The notes beneath the pieces are model-generated. The model did not search any database and had not been told where the DNA came from. It saw only the letters and a list, made by a program, of their open reading frames with translations. Source: Kitasatospora setae KM-6054 (GTDB lineage: Bacteria > Actinomycetota > Actinomycetes > Streptomycetales > Streptomycetaceae). From it: a DNA stretch of 64,000 bases. The DNA is taken from NCBI RefSeq assembly GCF_000269985.1, contig NC_016109.1:3968001-4032000 (forward strand), in the 5' to 3' direction. Both the position numbers and the translations under genes were made by a program. Shown here in pieces: positions 1 through 7,769 of this stretch (positions are counted from its first letter, which is position 1; each line of letters starts with the position of its first letter).

Positions 1-1
1 C

Positions 2-304
2 AGCCGCTGGACCACCCCCATCCTGTGGACCCTCCACCACCACGGCCGCCAGCGCTTCGTCGAACTCAACCGCAACGTCGGCGCCATCACCCCCAAGGTC
101 CTCACCCAGCGCCTGCGCCAGCTCGAACGCGACGGCCTCGTCGTCCGCACCTACCACCCCGAGGTCCCGCCCCGCGTCGAGTACGAGATCAGCCCCCTCG
201 GCCTCAGCCTGGCCCCCCTCTTCGCCGCCCTCACCGACTGGTCCACCAGCCACCTCCCCGCCGTCGAACGCGCCCGCACCGCCTTCGACTCCGCCGGCCC
301 CTGA
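2..304 (+). CDS. HxlR-family transcriptional regulator, 3' part
   Basis: The gene enters the window already open, and the frame runs to TGA at 302-304. The visible 100 residues show the winged-helix core of HxlR-type regulators: a helix with the typical SRWTTPILWTL segment, the ITPKVLTQRLRQLERDGLV recognition helix and turn, then a wing with RVEYEISPLG. HxlR proteins are small dimeric DNA-binding regulators, often responding to redox or electrophile stress. Codon use is the very G+C-rich chromosomal type, unlike the island to its right. It lies just outside the left attachment site, so it belongs to the chromosome. The N-terminus, and any sensing Cys, is outside the window. Confidence 0.85.
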   Translation, partial: SRWTTPILWTLHHHGRQRFVELNRNVGAITPKVLTQRLRQLERDGLVVRTYHPEVPPRVEYEISPLGLSLAPLFAALTDWSTSHLPAVERARTAFDSAGP

Positions 305-624
305 GCCCCCCGGCCGGTGCCGACAAGCCCTCGGGCAGCCGAAGGAGCGCAGACGACCGGCCGCCCGCGAGCCCGTTGACGGAGGTCGCCGACGGGCAGA
401 AGGTCTCGGTGGGGGCCGCACCAACGGACCATCCTCACCGTGCTGCTGCCCGGCCGGGGCAGGTCGTCTCGGTGGACAGCCTGGCCGAGGAGGTCCGGGA
501 CAGCCGGCCGTCCAGCATCCGCGGCGGCGATCCTTCCGTTGCCCTCGATCCGTGCCTCAGAAGCCAGGCACCCCCGTTTTCCCTGCGCTGTCGGACCGCC
601 CCACCCCTCACCCGAGAAACGACA
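305..624. other. non-coding stretch left of the island
   Basis: Between the HxlR stop and the tRNA-type terminator I see no supportable gene. A long open frame crosses this stretch, but its codons and proline/arginine-rich product look like an artefact of high G+C. I see no clear repeats. Confidence 0.5.
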
Positions 625-659
625 AAGGCCCAGGTCACGGGCTATGTGACCTGGGCCTT
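625..659 (-). terminator. original tRNA-Thr terminator, now beside attL
   Basis: A 14-bp perfect stem (AAGGCCCAGGTCAC and its complement) closes a 7-nt loop, and lies 5 bp to the left of the truncated tRNA copy. Read on the minus strand it is followed by a T-rich stretch. It is best explained as the chromosomal terminator of the tRNA-Thr gene, separated from its gene by the insertion. Confidence 0.75.
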
Positions 660-663
660 CTCT

Positions 664-706
664 GAGCCGCCTATGGGATTCGAACCCATGACCTACGCAT
701 TACGAG
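664..706 (-). repeat. attL: 43-bp copy of the tRNA-Thr 3' half
   Basis: This 43-bp stretch is identical to 19216-19258, which lies inside the intact tRNA-Thr gene. It covers the anticodon loop, T-arm and 3' acceptor strand, and stops at the anticodon. There is no 5' half, so it is not a functional tRNA. A direct repeat of a tRNA 3' end is the classical mark of tyrosine-recombinase integration. Confidence 0.92.
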
Positions 707-964
707 GACACTTGATCACCCGGCGACCAGTCCCAACCGGCGGGCCCGCGTCCCAGTTTTTCCTGGTCAGAGCATGTCCAACCGTGACGGCCAGTCCCAG
801 ACGGTTCGGTCAGTCCCGAACGGCTATGGATACTCCCGGGCAAGTTCCGGGCAAGTTGCTCCGGAGGAATCCCATAGCCTCTCCCTGTTTCTTCCTGCCC
901 GGCCGGCGCAGGGTCTGTCACTCAGAGTGTTTGATGTGGCCGGTCGTGGGGCCTCCCCCATCCG
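707..964. other. non-coding left end of the island with repeated motifs
   Basis: No gene is supportable here. The stretch has at least three degenerate copies of a CAGTCCC-A/G-A-ACGG-like motif (around 729, 792 and 811) and the tandem CCGGGCAAGTT pair at 836-857. This looks like the recombinase and accessory-factor binding arm of an attachment site. Confidence 0.45.
836..857 (+). repeat. tandem CCGGGCAAGTT pair, left end
   Basis: Two perfect 11-bp copies in a row. A near-identical pair in the same orientation lies at 18967-18988, inside the other end of the island. The paired positions suggest arm-type integrase or excisionase binding sites (inference). Confidence 0.6.
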
Positions 965-1330
965 TCATGCAGCGCAGTGTTGGGCGGCACGCGCGATCGC
1001 GCCGTAGCGACACTGGAACTCTCTCAGCTCTGTCACGTACCGCTCGAACCGCGCTATCAGCACTTCCAGCCCTGCCGCGTCCAGCGCCTGCTCCTCCATG
1101 CCCTCCACATCGACGGACGGCAGGATCTGCCCAGGCGTCTTCGGGTCGGCTTCTCCCATGAGCGCCACCTTGAGCAACGCTGGCGCGGGCTGTCCCTCGC
1201 TGCCCGGAGCGGTCAACAGCAGGGCCGAGCCGTAGTGCCAGTCGGACGGCTCGCGATGTCCGCCGTCGCACCACTCCGGGCAGGCTGACCCAGTACTAGC
1301 TTCCGTTGGTATACCTGACGTGCTCTCCAT
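965..1330 (-). CDS. DUF6907-type small protein
   Basis: Encodes 121 residues from an ATG with a strong AGGAGG site 7 bp upstream; the longer frame to 1366 has no such site. The middle contains a CPEWC motif followed by the HREPSDWHYG region and a predicted beta segment, typical of the DUF6907 proteins common in Streptomyces plasmids, integrative elements and accessory regions. The C-terminus is helical and acidic (VLIARFERYVTELREFQ). No catalytic function is known for the family; the two Cys may bind metal. It lies nearest the left attachment site and is read leftward, away from the toxin-antitoxin pair. Family assignment is from memory of the motif. Confidence 0.7.
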   Translation of the reverse strand: MESTSGIPTEASTGSACPEWCDGGHREPSDWHYGSALLLTAPGSEGQPAPALLKVALMGEADPKTPGQILPSVDVEGMEEQALDAAGLEVLIARFERYVTELREFQCRYGAIARAAQHCAA

Positions 1331-1574
1331 CGAGGGACCTCCTCTGGGCTCCGCTTGGGGCCCCACACAGCAGGGCCAATCCGTCTACGGCCACTCTGCA
1401 ACGTCCCGCCAGACCTCCACCGACGCACCCGCGACATGCATCACTCGTTGGAGTGAGGTCCAGTAGAAGTCGTTGCGGCGAACAGCAAGGCGGATTGCTC
1501 CGGCAACTCTCGCCCACTCGACTCAGTCTGCCGAGAGTCTGCTTCCCAGGGGCGGGATAGGGCATTCTGGTGGT

Positions 1575-1895
1575 GTGAGCAGGTACGCCGAGGCAAAGCC
1601 CTATGCCGTCCCGGACACCCTGTCGGAGCTGACAGGCCCGGTGCACGGCCTCGTCAGGCTGCCCCGCCACCTCGACTGGGGCCCGGAGTACGCCTACGAC
1701 CTTGACGACGACGCAGACCTCGCCGTCATGTACGAACGCGTCGTCCGCGAAGCAGAGTCCGCAGCGGACCTTCGGGATCACCTCGACGGTGCCACCCTGC
1801 AGCGGCTGTGGCCCCACCTGATCATCCCCGCGCCCGCACGGGCCAGGTGGGAGCAGCGCTTCCCCCAGCTCAGCCGTGAGGCGACGGCGGCGTAG
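1575..1895 (+). CDS. putative antitoxin partner of the AbiEii-type toxin
   Basis: Encodes 106 residues from GTG 1575. The first residues SRYAEAKPYAVPDTL match the small proteins that precede AbiEii-like nucleotidyltransferase genes in streptomycetes. No ribosome binding site is evident, and a TAGGGC hexamer sits just upstream, so translation may be leaderless. The protein has a central acidic DLDDDADL stretch and a predicted helical C-terminus; I cannot see a clear helix-turn-helix. Its TAG stop overlaps the GTG of the next gene by one base, so the two are translationally coupled, as expected for a type IV toxin-antitoxin pair. The antitoxin role is inferred from that context. Confidence 0.7.
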   Translation: MSRYAEAKPYAVPDTLSELTGPVHGLVRLPRHLDWGPEYAYDLDDDADLAVMYERVVREAESAADLRDHLDGATLQRLWPHLIIPAPARARWEQRFPQLSREATAA

Positions 1896-2671
1896 TGGAC
1901 GAGTTGCACGCGCGACTGATCCGGATCTGCCTCGCTGCCCTCGCTGACGACTTCGGGTTCGCCCTCGCGGGCGGCTACGCCGTCCAAGCCCACCAGATCG
2001 TCAACCGGCTCAGCGACGACGTCGACCTGTTCACGCCCTTCGACCGCAGGGACGAAATGCCGGCCGCAACAGCGCGCGTCGTGGCCGCGCTCCAAGACGC
2101 GGGTCTGGGCGCGGAGGCTGCCACCACCTCGGAGACCTACGTACGCCTCCGGGTGACCGATCCCGCGACCGGCCGGGAGGCGAAGGTGGAACTCGTCGCG
2201 GAATTCCTCTCCCATCCACCCGTCAACGGGGTGCTCGGACCGGTCCTGCACCCCGACGACGTCGCAGCGGGCAAAATGACCGCCCTGTTCTCCCGCGCCG
2301 AGGCCCGCGACTTCATCGACGTCAACGGCCTGCTCACCGCGGGATACACCCGCGAGCGCCTGATCGAGCTGGCCGAGGAACGCGACGGCGGTTTCGACAC
2401 CACCGTCCTCGCCGACATGTTCGCCAGCGTCCAGCGCTTCAACGACCGCCAGTTCGCCGCCTACGGCTTCGACACCGACCGTGCAGCGGCCATCCGCAGT
2501 ACCTTCCTGAATTGGCGCGAACAATTGCCGCGGCCCGGCGAGAGCAGCTCCCGCAGCGCGGCGGCCCGCGCCCGTTCCACCCGGTCCGGCAACCAGCTCG
2601 CACCTTCTGCTGAACCGACGCCGCCGTCGGACCCGCCCCGAGACAATGGTCGGCTTCACCGTCATCGGTGA
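1895..2671 (+). CDS. AbiEii/AbiGii-type nucleotidyltransferase toxin
   Basis: Encodes 258 residues from a GTG overlapping the upstream stop. The nucleotidyltransferase fold is shown by the GGYAV motif near residues 26-30, followed by SDDVDLF at 40-46, whose acidic residues would bind metal. A later segment (AAGKMTALFSRAEARDFID) matches the family's lysine and Asp-containing motif. AbiEii-type toxins transfer nucleotides to RNA substrates and cause abortive infection or growth arrest; the upstream small protein would neutralise it. The family usually ends near the FLNWREQL segment at about residue 213. The remaining 45 residues are low-complexity Ser/Arg/Pro and look like read-through into non-coding DNA after loss of the original stop. 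Confidence 0.8.
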   Translation: MDELHARLIRICLAALADDFGFALAGGYAVQAHQIVNRLSDDVDLFTPFDRRDEMPAATARVVAALQDAGLGAEAATTSETYVRLRVTDPATGREAKVELVAEFLSHPPVNGVLGPVLHPDDVAAGKMTALFSRAEARDFIDVNGLLTAGYTRERLIELAEERDGGFDTTVLADMFASVQRFNDRQFAAYGFDTDRAAAIRSTFLNWREQLPRPGESSSRSAAARARSTRSGNQLAPSAEPTPPSDPPRDNGRLHRHR

Positions 2672-2926
2672 GATGTTCCGGTATCAGCCGACGGACTTCA
2701 AGCGTCTACCGCACCTGCGGCGGACGGTGCGGACCACGGTGACCCACCTGGCGGTGCCGCCCGCGCCGCATGCAGTAGCAGCGGCGAGCTCGAGCCTGAT
2801 GGTGGCGGCCCCAGCAGGACCATCACGGTGTGAGTGTGGCCTGGAGAACCGTGTTCAGGTCGAGCTGCCAGAAGGCGCCGGATCTCGGTGGGGGTGGGGT
2901 CATCTGCGCCGCTCGAACAGGCTCAC
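2672..2926. other. stretch without a convincing gene
   Basis: A 100-codon frame starting at 2646 overlaps the toxin tail and crosses this stretch, but it has no ribosome binding site and no recognisable motif. It may be decayed sequence. Confidence 0.4.
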
Positions 2927-3541
2927 TCAGTCGTCCAACACCTCCTGAAGCCCCTCAGTCCAGGCCGGGGCCGGCAGCACGTCGAAGAGCTCGCGGGAGT
3001 CGACGATCGACTTTGCGAGGGCGTGGGTCTGCCAGACGCTGCGGCCGTAGATGTACCAGCGGCCGTCACTCTGGCCCACCCCACAGCCGCTCTTCCGGAT
3101 CAGGTCCACGAGGAGCTCGGCACGGGCCCGGTCCGGGACGGCACCAACCGTCGGGTACTTGGCATGGTGGTATCCCCCGGCGGAGCAGGAGTAGAAGGTG
3201 ACGACGCGAGCGGCGCTCAGCGCTGCGCTGAGGCCCGCCACGCCGGGGTCGTTGTTGCTGAACACGATCCCGGTGAGCTCGGCGTGGCCGATGTCGTCGG
3301 CCTCCCTCAGCTCGTCCAGGAGGGCTCCTACTCCGTCCGCGGAATCCGACTTCTCTGCGCGAGCCAGGAGGGAGCTCTCCTTGGCCAGGCACCCCAAGGC
3401 GTCATCCCAACTGGGAAGCCCCATGCATTCGTATTCGTGATGCTCGGTGAAGCCCTGGGCTACGTCCTCGGCGTCCAAGTCGGTACGTAGGGTGTCTAGG
3501 TCGTAGTCGAGGTCCACGTCCACGCGGAATTCAGGGATCAT
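2927..3541 (-). CDS. hypothetical protein of unknown family
   Basis: Encodes 204 residues if the ATG at 3541 is used; the frame is open up to 3658 and no start has a strong ribosome binding site. I do not recognise the family. The N-terminus is acidic (VDVDLDYDLDTLRTDLD). The middle holds alternating hydrophobic segments, including VVTFYSCSAGGYHHAKYP, with a Cys and a His pair. The C-terminus ends in a predicted amphipathic helix. The composition suggests a folded soluble protein. It is transcribed away from the GHKL/response-regulator module, so the roughly 240-bp gap between them may hold divergent promoters. A role in the island's defence functions is possible but unsupported by sequence. 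Confidence 0.6.
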   Translation of the reverse strand: MIPEFRVDVDLDYDLDTLRTDLDAEDVAQGFTEHHEYECMGLPSWDDALGCLAKESSLLARAEKSDSADGVGALLDELREADDIGHAELTGIVFSNNDPGVAGLSAALSAARVVTFYSCSAGGYHHAKYPTVGAVPDRARAELLVDLIRKSGCGVGQSDGRWYIYGRSVWQTHALAKSIVDSRELFDVLPAPAWTEGLQEVLDD

Positions 3542-3696
3542 GGGGTCATCGTTGCGGACGACACCGACGGCTGGCGGACGTTCCACTGTTTTCCAGCCAC
3601 CGGCGAACGCGCTATCCACCCACCACTCTGCAAGGCCGATAGCCCCTGCCCCCGGCACACGCAGGCAGAGGCGTCAACACCTGTCGGCGACAGTAC

Positions 3697-3726
3697 GGAA
3701 ACTGAGGCACGTCGGCGGAGTAAGAT
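3697..3726 (+). promoter_or_regulatory. possible promoter of the GHKL/response-regulator operon
   Basis: A GGAAACT element lies 17 bp upstream of TAAGAT at 3721-3726, about 50 bp before the first gene. The spacing suits an ECF-like or housekeeping sigma factor. This is motif reading only. Confidence 0.35.
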
Positions 3727-3777
3727 CCGTGGGAACTCCCTGCGCTCGGGGGACTTGCGGGCGCGACTGACCGACAG

Positions 3778-6051
3778 GTGGTGGGTGTGGACGTAGGCGG
3801 CGACGAGGTGTACCTGAGGCCGCGCGCCCGGCTCATGAGCACCCTCGGAGAGGAACTGATCAGCAACGAGCGCGTCGCCCTCACCGAGCTCGTAAAGAAC
3901 GCCTATGACGCTGACGCCAGCCTCGTGCTGATCCGCTTCATCGGGCCGCTGGTCGAAGGCCAGGGGGCCATCGAGGTCTGGGACAACGGTCACGGCATGT
4001 CTCCGGACACGGTGCGCGGCACGTGGCTGGAAATCGCGACCTCGTTCCGGCAGCGTGCTCCACGCAGCGAGAGCCTGGGCCGGCGCGTCCTCGGCGCCAA
4101 GGGCATCGGTCGCTTCTCCGCAGCGCGTCTCGCCTCGGTCACCGAACTCACCACTCGACGTGTCGACGGCTCGGAGACCACCCTCCTGATCAACTGGGGC
4201 GACTTCGTCGAAGGAGAGTCGTATCTAGACCAGGTCCCCGTCAACTGGCGTGTGGGTGATCCTGCCGTCTTCGCGCCATGGGGAGAGGCAGACCTGCTGC
4301 TGGACGACCTCCTGGAGAGGTACGGCGCAGGCGCTGCGTCCGCGAGTACCCGCGTCAGCAACCCCTGGGGTGGAGACGGGTCCCCGCACGGAACCCTGAT
4401 GAGGCTGAACGGGCTGCGGCAGACATGGGACGACTACACCGTCACGCTGCTCAAGCGGTCGCTCTCCAGACTGTTGCCCCCACCTGCTCCGACCGAGCTG
4501 AGCGCTCCTGAGACGCCGGACTTCGCCATCTTCCTGGAGTTGCCTTCCGGGGAACTGGAGCACCACTCCGGCTTCGTCGCTGCGAGCGAGGCCCTGGCGC
4601 ACCCTGACTACCGCCTGACGGGCGCCGTTGACGCCGAGGGAAGAGGCCGGTTCACGCTGTATCTCGCTGCGGAGGAGTCCACGACCGAGGTGGACCTCAG
4701 GCTGCCGAGCGAAGCGGTGAGACCTGCTTGTGGCCCTCTGGAGGTCGACATCCGCGCGTGGGACCTCGAAGCGCAGTCCCTGCGCCGGATCGTGGACCTG
4801 GACGTCGGCGCCAGGAACATCTCCGAGGTTCGCAAGCTCATCCGTGGCAACAGCGGAGTCGCCCTCTACCGCGACGGATTCCGCGTCCAGCCCTTCGGTG
4901 AGCCTGGCTACGACTGGCTGGAGTTCGACCAGCGGCGTGTGAACAACCCGACTATGCGCTTCTCCAACAACCAGGTCGCGGGCTTCGTCTACATCACGGC
5001 CGACGGCAACCCCGGGCTGCAGGACCGTTCCCACCGGGAAGGGCTCATCGACAGCAAGGAGTACGAGGACCTGAAGAAGGTCCTGACCACCGCGGTCTCC
5101 GCTCTGGAGACCGAGCGGTACCGGGTAAGGCGCAAGCAAGCAGCTCCGGGTGGGCAACCGAGGCATCCGTCAGGCGCCGGCGGTGACCGCGGCCACGGCG
5201 TCTTCAGTTCCTTCAATCTGGAGCCACTGCGCAAGGTAGTCGGGGAGCGCTACGCAGATGACGCCGTCCTGGGACGAGCTCTCGACGAGGCGACCGAGAC
5301 GATCAACGAGAGCGTCAAGAAGGTCCAGGAGATCCTCTCGCAGTTCTCCCGGCTGGCCACTCTCGGAACGCTCGTGGACGTCGTGTTGCATGACGGCCGC
5401 TCGGCCCTGACGCGCATAGCGTACGTCCTCCAGGAGCTGGACGACCTGGTCAACGGCATCCCCTCGGACCGTGAACCTCTCAAGGACGAGCTGCGCGACA
5501 TCCATGCTGGCTTCGCCTCACAGGAGAAGGCGCTGGACCGGCTGTTCACACGGATCCAGCCGCTCAGCGGGCGACGCCGGGGACGTCCGCGGAGCATCTC
5601 GCTGCAGCAGACGATCCGCGAGGCGGTCTCCGTGTACGAGGGCGAGATCAAGAAGCTGAACGTCGACCTCGTCATCGGGGGGGAGGACGCGATGGTCACC
5701 CTGGATCCTGGTGACGTCAACCAGGTGATCGTCAACCTCGTCGGGAACGCGCTCTTCTGGCTCTCCACTCAGGAGGAGAACGAAGAGCGTCAGGTACGCA
5801 TCGACACAGGTCGCCTGCCGGACGGCTCTGTCGAGATCGTGGTCAGCGACAGCGGGCCGGGAGTCCGCGAGGAGATCAGAGACCTGATCTTCGACACGTA
5901 CTTCAGCGACAAGGAAGACGGAATCGGCCTGGGACTGAGCATCGCAGGGAGCGTCGTCCAGGACTTCTACGACGGTGATCTCGCGTTGATGTCCGAAGGA
6001 CCGCTGCCTGGGGCTTGTTTCAGGGCCACATTGAGGAGGAGTGTCGGGTGA
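3778..6051 (+). CDS. double-GHKL ATPase: MORC/HSP90-like N-domain plus histidine-kinase C-domain
   Basis: Encodes 757 residues with two separate GHKL ATP-binding sites. The first has an N-box with E37 and N41 (ELVKNAYDADA), D69NGHGM and GAKGIGRFSA at 106-115, as in HSP90, MutL and MORC ATPases. The second lies at the C-terminus: N653LVGN, D691SGPG and GIGLGLS from 715, the N, G1 and G2 boxes of histidine kinases. H538 (LHDGRSAL) sits where a kinase phospho-acceptor would be, preceded by a predicted coiled-coil dimerisation helix. There are no membrane segments, so this is a cytosolic sensor. Its TGA overlaps the GTG of the response regulator, so both are made together. Three GTG codons compete as start; the first is given. 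It is probably a defence sensor signalling to the next protein (inference). Confidence 0.82.
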   Translation: MVGVDVGGDEVYLRPRARLMSTLGEELISNERVALTELVKNAYDADASLVLIRFIGPLVEGQGAIEVWDNGHGMSPDTVRGTWLEIATSFRQRAPRSESLGRRVLGAKGIGRFSAARLASVTELTTRRVDGSETTLLINWGDFVEGESYLDQVPVNWRVGDPAVFAPWGEADLLLDDLLERYGAGAASASTRVSNPWGGDGSPHGTLMRLNGLRQTWDDYTVTLLKRSLSRLLPPPAPTELSAPETPDFAIFLELPSGELEHHSGFVAASEALAHPDYRLTGAVDAEGRGRFTLYLAAEESTTEVDLRLPSEAVRPACGPLEVDIRAWDLEAQSLRRIVDLDVGARNISEVRKLIRGNSGVALYRDGFRVQPFGEPGYDWLEFDQRRVNNPTMRFSNNQVAGFVYITADGNPGLQDRSHREGLIDSKEYEDLKKVLTTAVSALETERYRVRRKQAAPGGQPRHPSGAGGDRGHGVFSSFNLEPLRKVVGERYADDAVLGRALDEATETINESVKKVQEILSQFSRLATLGTLVDVVLHDGRSALTRIAYVLQELDDLVNGIPSDREPLKDELRDIHAGFASQEKALDRLFTRIQPLSGRRRGRPRSISLQQTIREAVSVYEGEIKKLNVDLVIGGEDAMVTLDPGDVNQVIVNLVGNALFWLSTQEENEERQVRIDTGRLPDGSVEIVVSDSGPGVREEIRDLIFDTYFSDKEDGIGLGLSIAGSVVQDFYDGDLALMSEGPLPGACFRATLRRSVG

Positions 6052-7277
6052 CGACGGGGGAGTCGGTGTTTCGTCTGCTCATCGTGGATGACGAGCACGA
6101 CTTGGCGGTACGGCTCGAGAAGATGCTGCAGCGGCAGCTGGCGGACCTTGGGTCGATCGAGTGCGAGATCGAGGAACGCTTCGACGACGCAGAAGCACGC
6201 CTCGCGAAGGAGCACTTCGATCTGGTTGTCCTCGACGTCCGCGACAGCTCCGGCCAGAGTACCGGGACGGACAGTGCCGCGCGGGGACGCTACCTGTACG
6301 ACAGGGTTGCCGGTATCCGCTGGGTTCCCGTCGTCTTCTGCACGGCCGTGCCCGGACAGGTCGAGGACCTAGCGGCCCCGCCCCTCGTCCAAGTCGTCCA
6401 CAAGAACAGGCTGGCCGACGTCACGCAGGCTGTGCGCGACGGCCTTACATGCGGGGTGCCGGCACTCAGCCGGCTCATCAGCGACCTCGTCAACCGCCAG
6501 CTCAGCACGTTCCTGAGGGATGTCATCGCGCCGAACTGGGAGCAGATGGCGACGACGGACATGAGCGAGACCGCGCTCGTCCTGGTGCACCGCCTGTCCG
6601 CGTGGTTGAAGGACAGCGCCGTCCAGGAGCTGGACAGCGTCATCGGGAGCGGCGTGGGAAGCGTGGTCGCGCACTCGTCCGCCGCCCGGGTCTACCTCAA
6701 CCCCCCGGTCACCTCACACCTGACGGCTGCCGACCTCGTCAGCACGAGCGAAGGTCAGTGGTGGTTGGTGCTCACTCCGGCCTGCGACCTGTACGAGGAC
6801 GAGGCGTCTGCTGGAGAAGCCGGAGCCCGACAGGCGAAGGTCGAGTTCGTGCGGCTCGCGCGCGCTGCCGAGATCAGGGAGTCTGCCCCATTCAGGACGT
6901 GGGACGCCACCCGGAACGGGAAGAACAAGCAGGCACTGCAGAGGATCTTCAGAACCGATCACAATCGGTACCGGGTCCTTCCCAAGTACCTGAACATCCC
7001 GGACCTCGTGGTCGACTTCGAGGACGTGAGCTCCGTGCCGTTGGCTGACATCCGACGCCACCTCGAGTCGGGCGAGTGGAAGCGCGTCGCGACTCTCGAC
7101 AGCCCGTTCGCGGAGGCATTCCTGACGGCACACAGTCGCACGGTCGGTCGAATCGGCACACCCGACATCGACTTCACCAGCCTCGAGATTCGGCTCACCA
7201 GCGAACCGGCACCAGGGACAGCAACGCCTCGTACACAGCCGGGCCTCACCGACCCCTCATCGGAGCCGAGGTCGTAG
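6048..7277 (+). CDS. response regulator with unusual C-terminal domain
   Basis: Encodes 409 residues from a GTG that overlaps the kinase stop and follows a GAGGAGG-type site. Residues 8-125 are a receiver domain: acidic pair D14 D15, phospho-acceptor D63 (VVLDVRD), T99 (FCTA) and K119 (VHKNR). The receiver is followed not by a DNA-binding domain but by about 280 residues I do not recognise. These include a helical segment, then the hydrophobic WWLVLTPACDL strand and a charged region ending DIDFTSLEIRL. The C-terminal part may be an effector switched by phosphorylation from the upstream double-GHKL protein. The 3' end overlaps the convergent vsr gene by 32 bp, so read-through transcripts of the two operons would be complementary. 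Confidence 0.82.
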   Translation: MTTGESVFRLLIVDDEHDLAVRLEKMLQRQLADLGSIECEIEERFDDAEARLAKEHFDLVVLDVRDSSGQSTGTDSAARGRYLYDRVAGIRWVPVVFCTAVPGQVEDLAAPPLVQVVHKNRLADVTQAVRDGLTCGVPALSRLISDLVNRQLSTFLRDVIAPNWEQMATTDMSETALVLVHRLSAWLKDSAVQELDSVIGSGVGSVVAHSSAARVYLNPPVTSHLTAADLVSTSEGQWWLVLTPACDLYEDEASAGEAGARQAKVEFVRLARAAEIRESAPFRTWDATRNGKNKQALQRIFRTDHNRYRVLPKYLNIPDLVVDFEDVSSVPLADIRRHLESGEWKRVATLDSPFAEAFLTAHSRTVGRIGTPDIDFTSLEIRLTSEPAPGTATPRTQPGLTDPSSEPRS

Positions 7278-7689
7278 TGCGGACGCAGGCGGCTGCGATC
7301 TTACGAGCAGCCGCCTCCACGTCCTGCCGAATCTCGCATTCCCACACCCGTACGACAACCCAACCCGCCGCCTCGGCTGCAACCGTGTTGCGCAGATCGC
7401 GGGCCCGGTTCGCTTCCAGCTTATCCGCCCAGCGCTCCGCGTTGGGACCGCGGAAGTCGCTGGGACCGTGGGCCGGACAGCCGTGCCAGAAGCAGCCGTC
7501 GACGAAGGCAGCCACCCTGTGCCGCGGCAGGACGAAGTCGGCGGTGCACCTCCGGGCCACCTTCCGCTGCAGACGAAAGCGGAGCCCGAGTCGGTGGACG
7601 GCACGCCGTAGAGCGATCTCGGGGCTCGTGTCCCGGGACCGCCGCCCCTTCAGGTGCGCGCTCTTCTCGGTGCTCACCCAGCCGGTCAC
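7246..7689 (-). CDS. vsr: Vsr very-short-patch DNA mismatch endonuclease
   Basis: Encodes 147 residues from GTG 7689, with AGGAGG 4 bp upstream; GTG 7677 is an alternative. Vsr family features: the RRSRDTSPEIALRRAVH start, TADFVLPRHRVAAFVDGCF with the catalytic Asp, the WHGCPAHG zinc/active-site motif, and the WVVVRVWECEI ending. Vsr nicks 5' of T in T:G mismatches formed when 5-methylcytosine deaminates, limiting C-to-T mutation next to DNA cytosine methyltransferases. It is the last gene of the leftward operon headed by such a methyltransferase. The length is normal for the family and the key motifs are intact, so it is probably active. Confidence 0.93.
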   Translation of the reverse strand: MTGWVSTEKSAHLKGRRSRDTSPEIALRRAVHRLGLRFRLQRKVARRCTADFVLPRHRVAAFVDGCFWHGCPAHGPSDFRGPNAERWADKLEANRARDLRNTVAAEAAGWVVVRVWECEIRQDVEAAARKIAAACVRTTTSAPMRGR

Positions 7690-7769
7690 GCGACCTCCTG
7701 TGAGTTGGACGACCCGGTCACAGCTGGCCACCAACCGAAACACCTAGGCGTACATGCCGGATCCCGCCC

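Noticed and set aside
664..706. A second tRNA-Thr gene
   Set aside because: Only the 3' 43 bp are present; the D-arm and 5' acceptor strand are missing, so it is an attachment-site fragment.
25..1161. A 378-codon frame across the left attachment site
   Set aside because: It overlaps the HxlR gene in another frame, the tRNA terminator and the repeat, and has the Pro/Arg-rich composition of a chance frame.
3778..7277. Assignment of the GHKL/response-regulator pair as Detocs
   Set aside because: Detocs has three genes and a different effector arrangement (including a nucleosidase-type domain). Here there are two genes, an extra MORC-like ATPase domain and an unrecognised effector.
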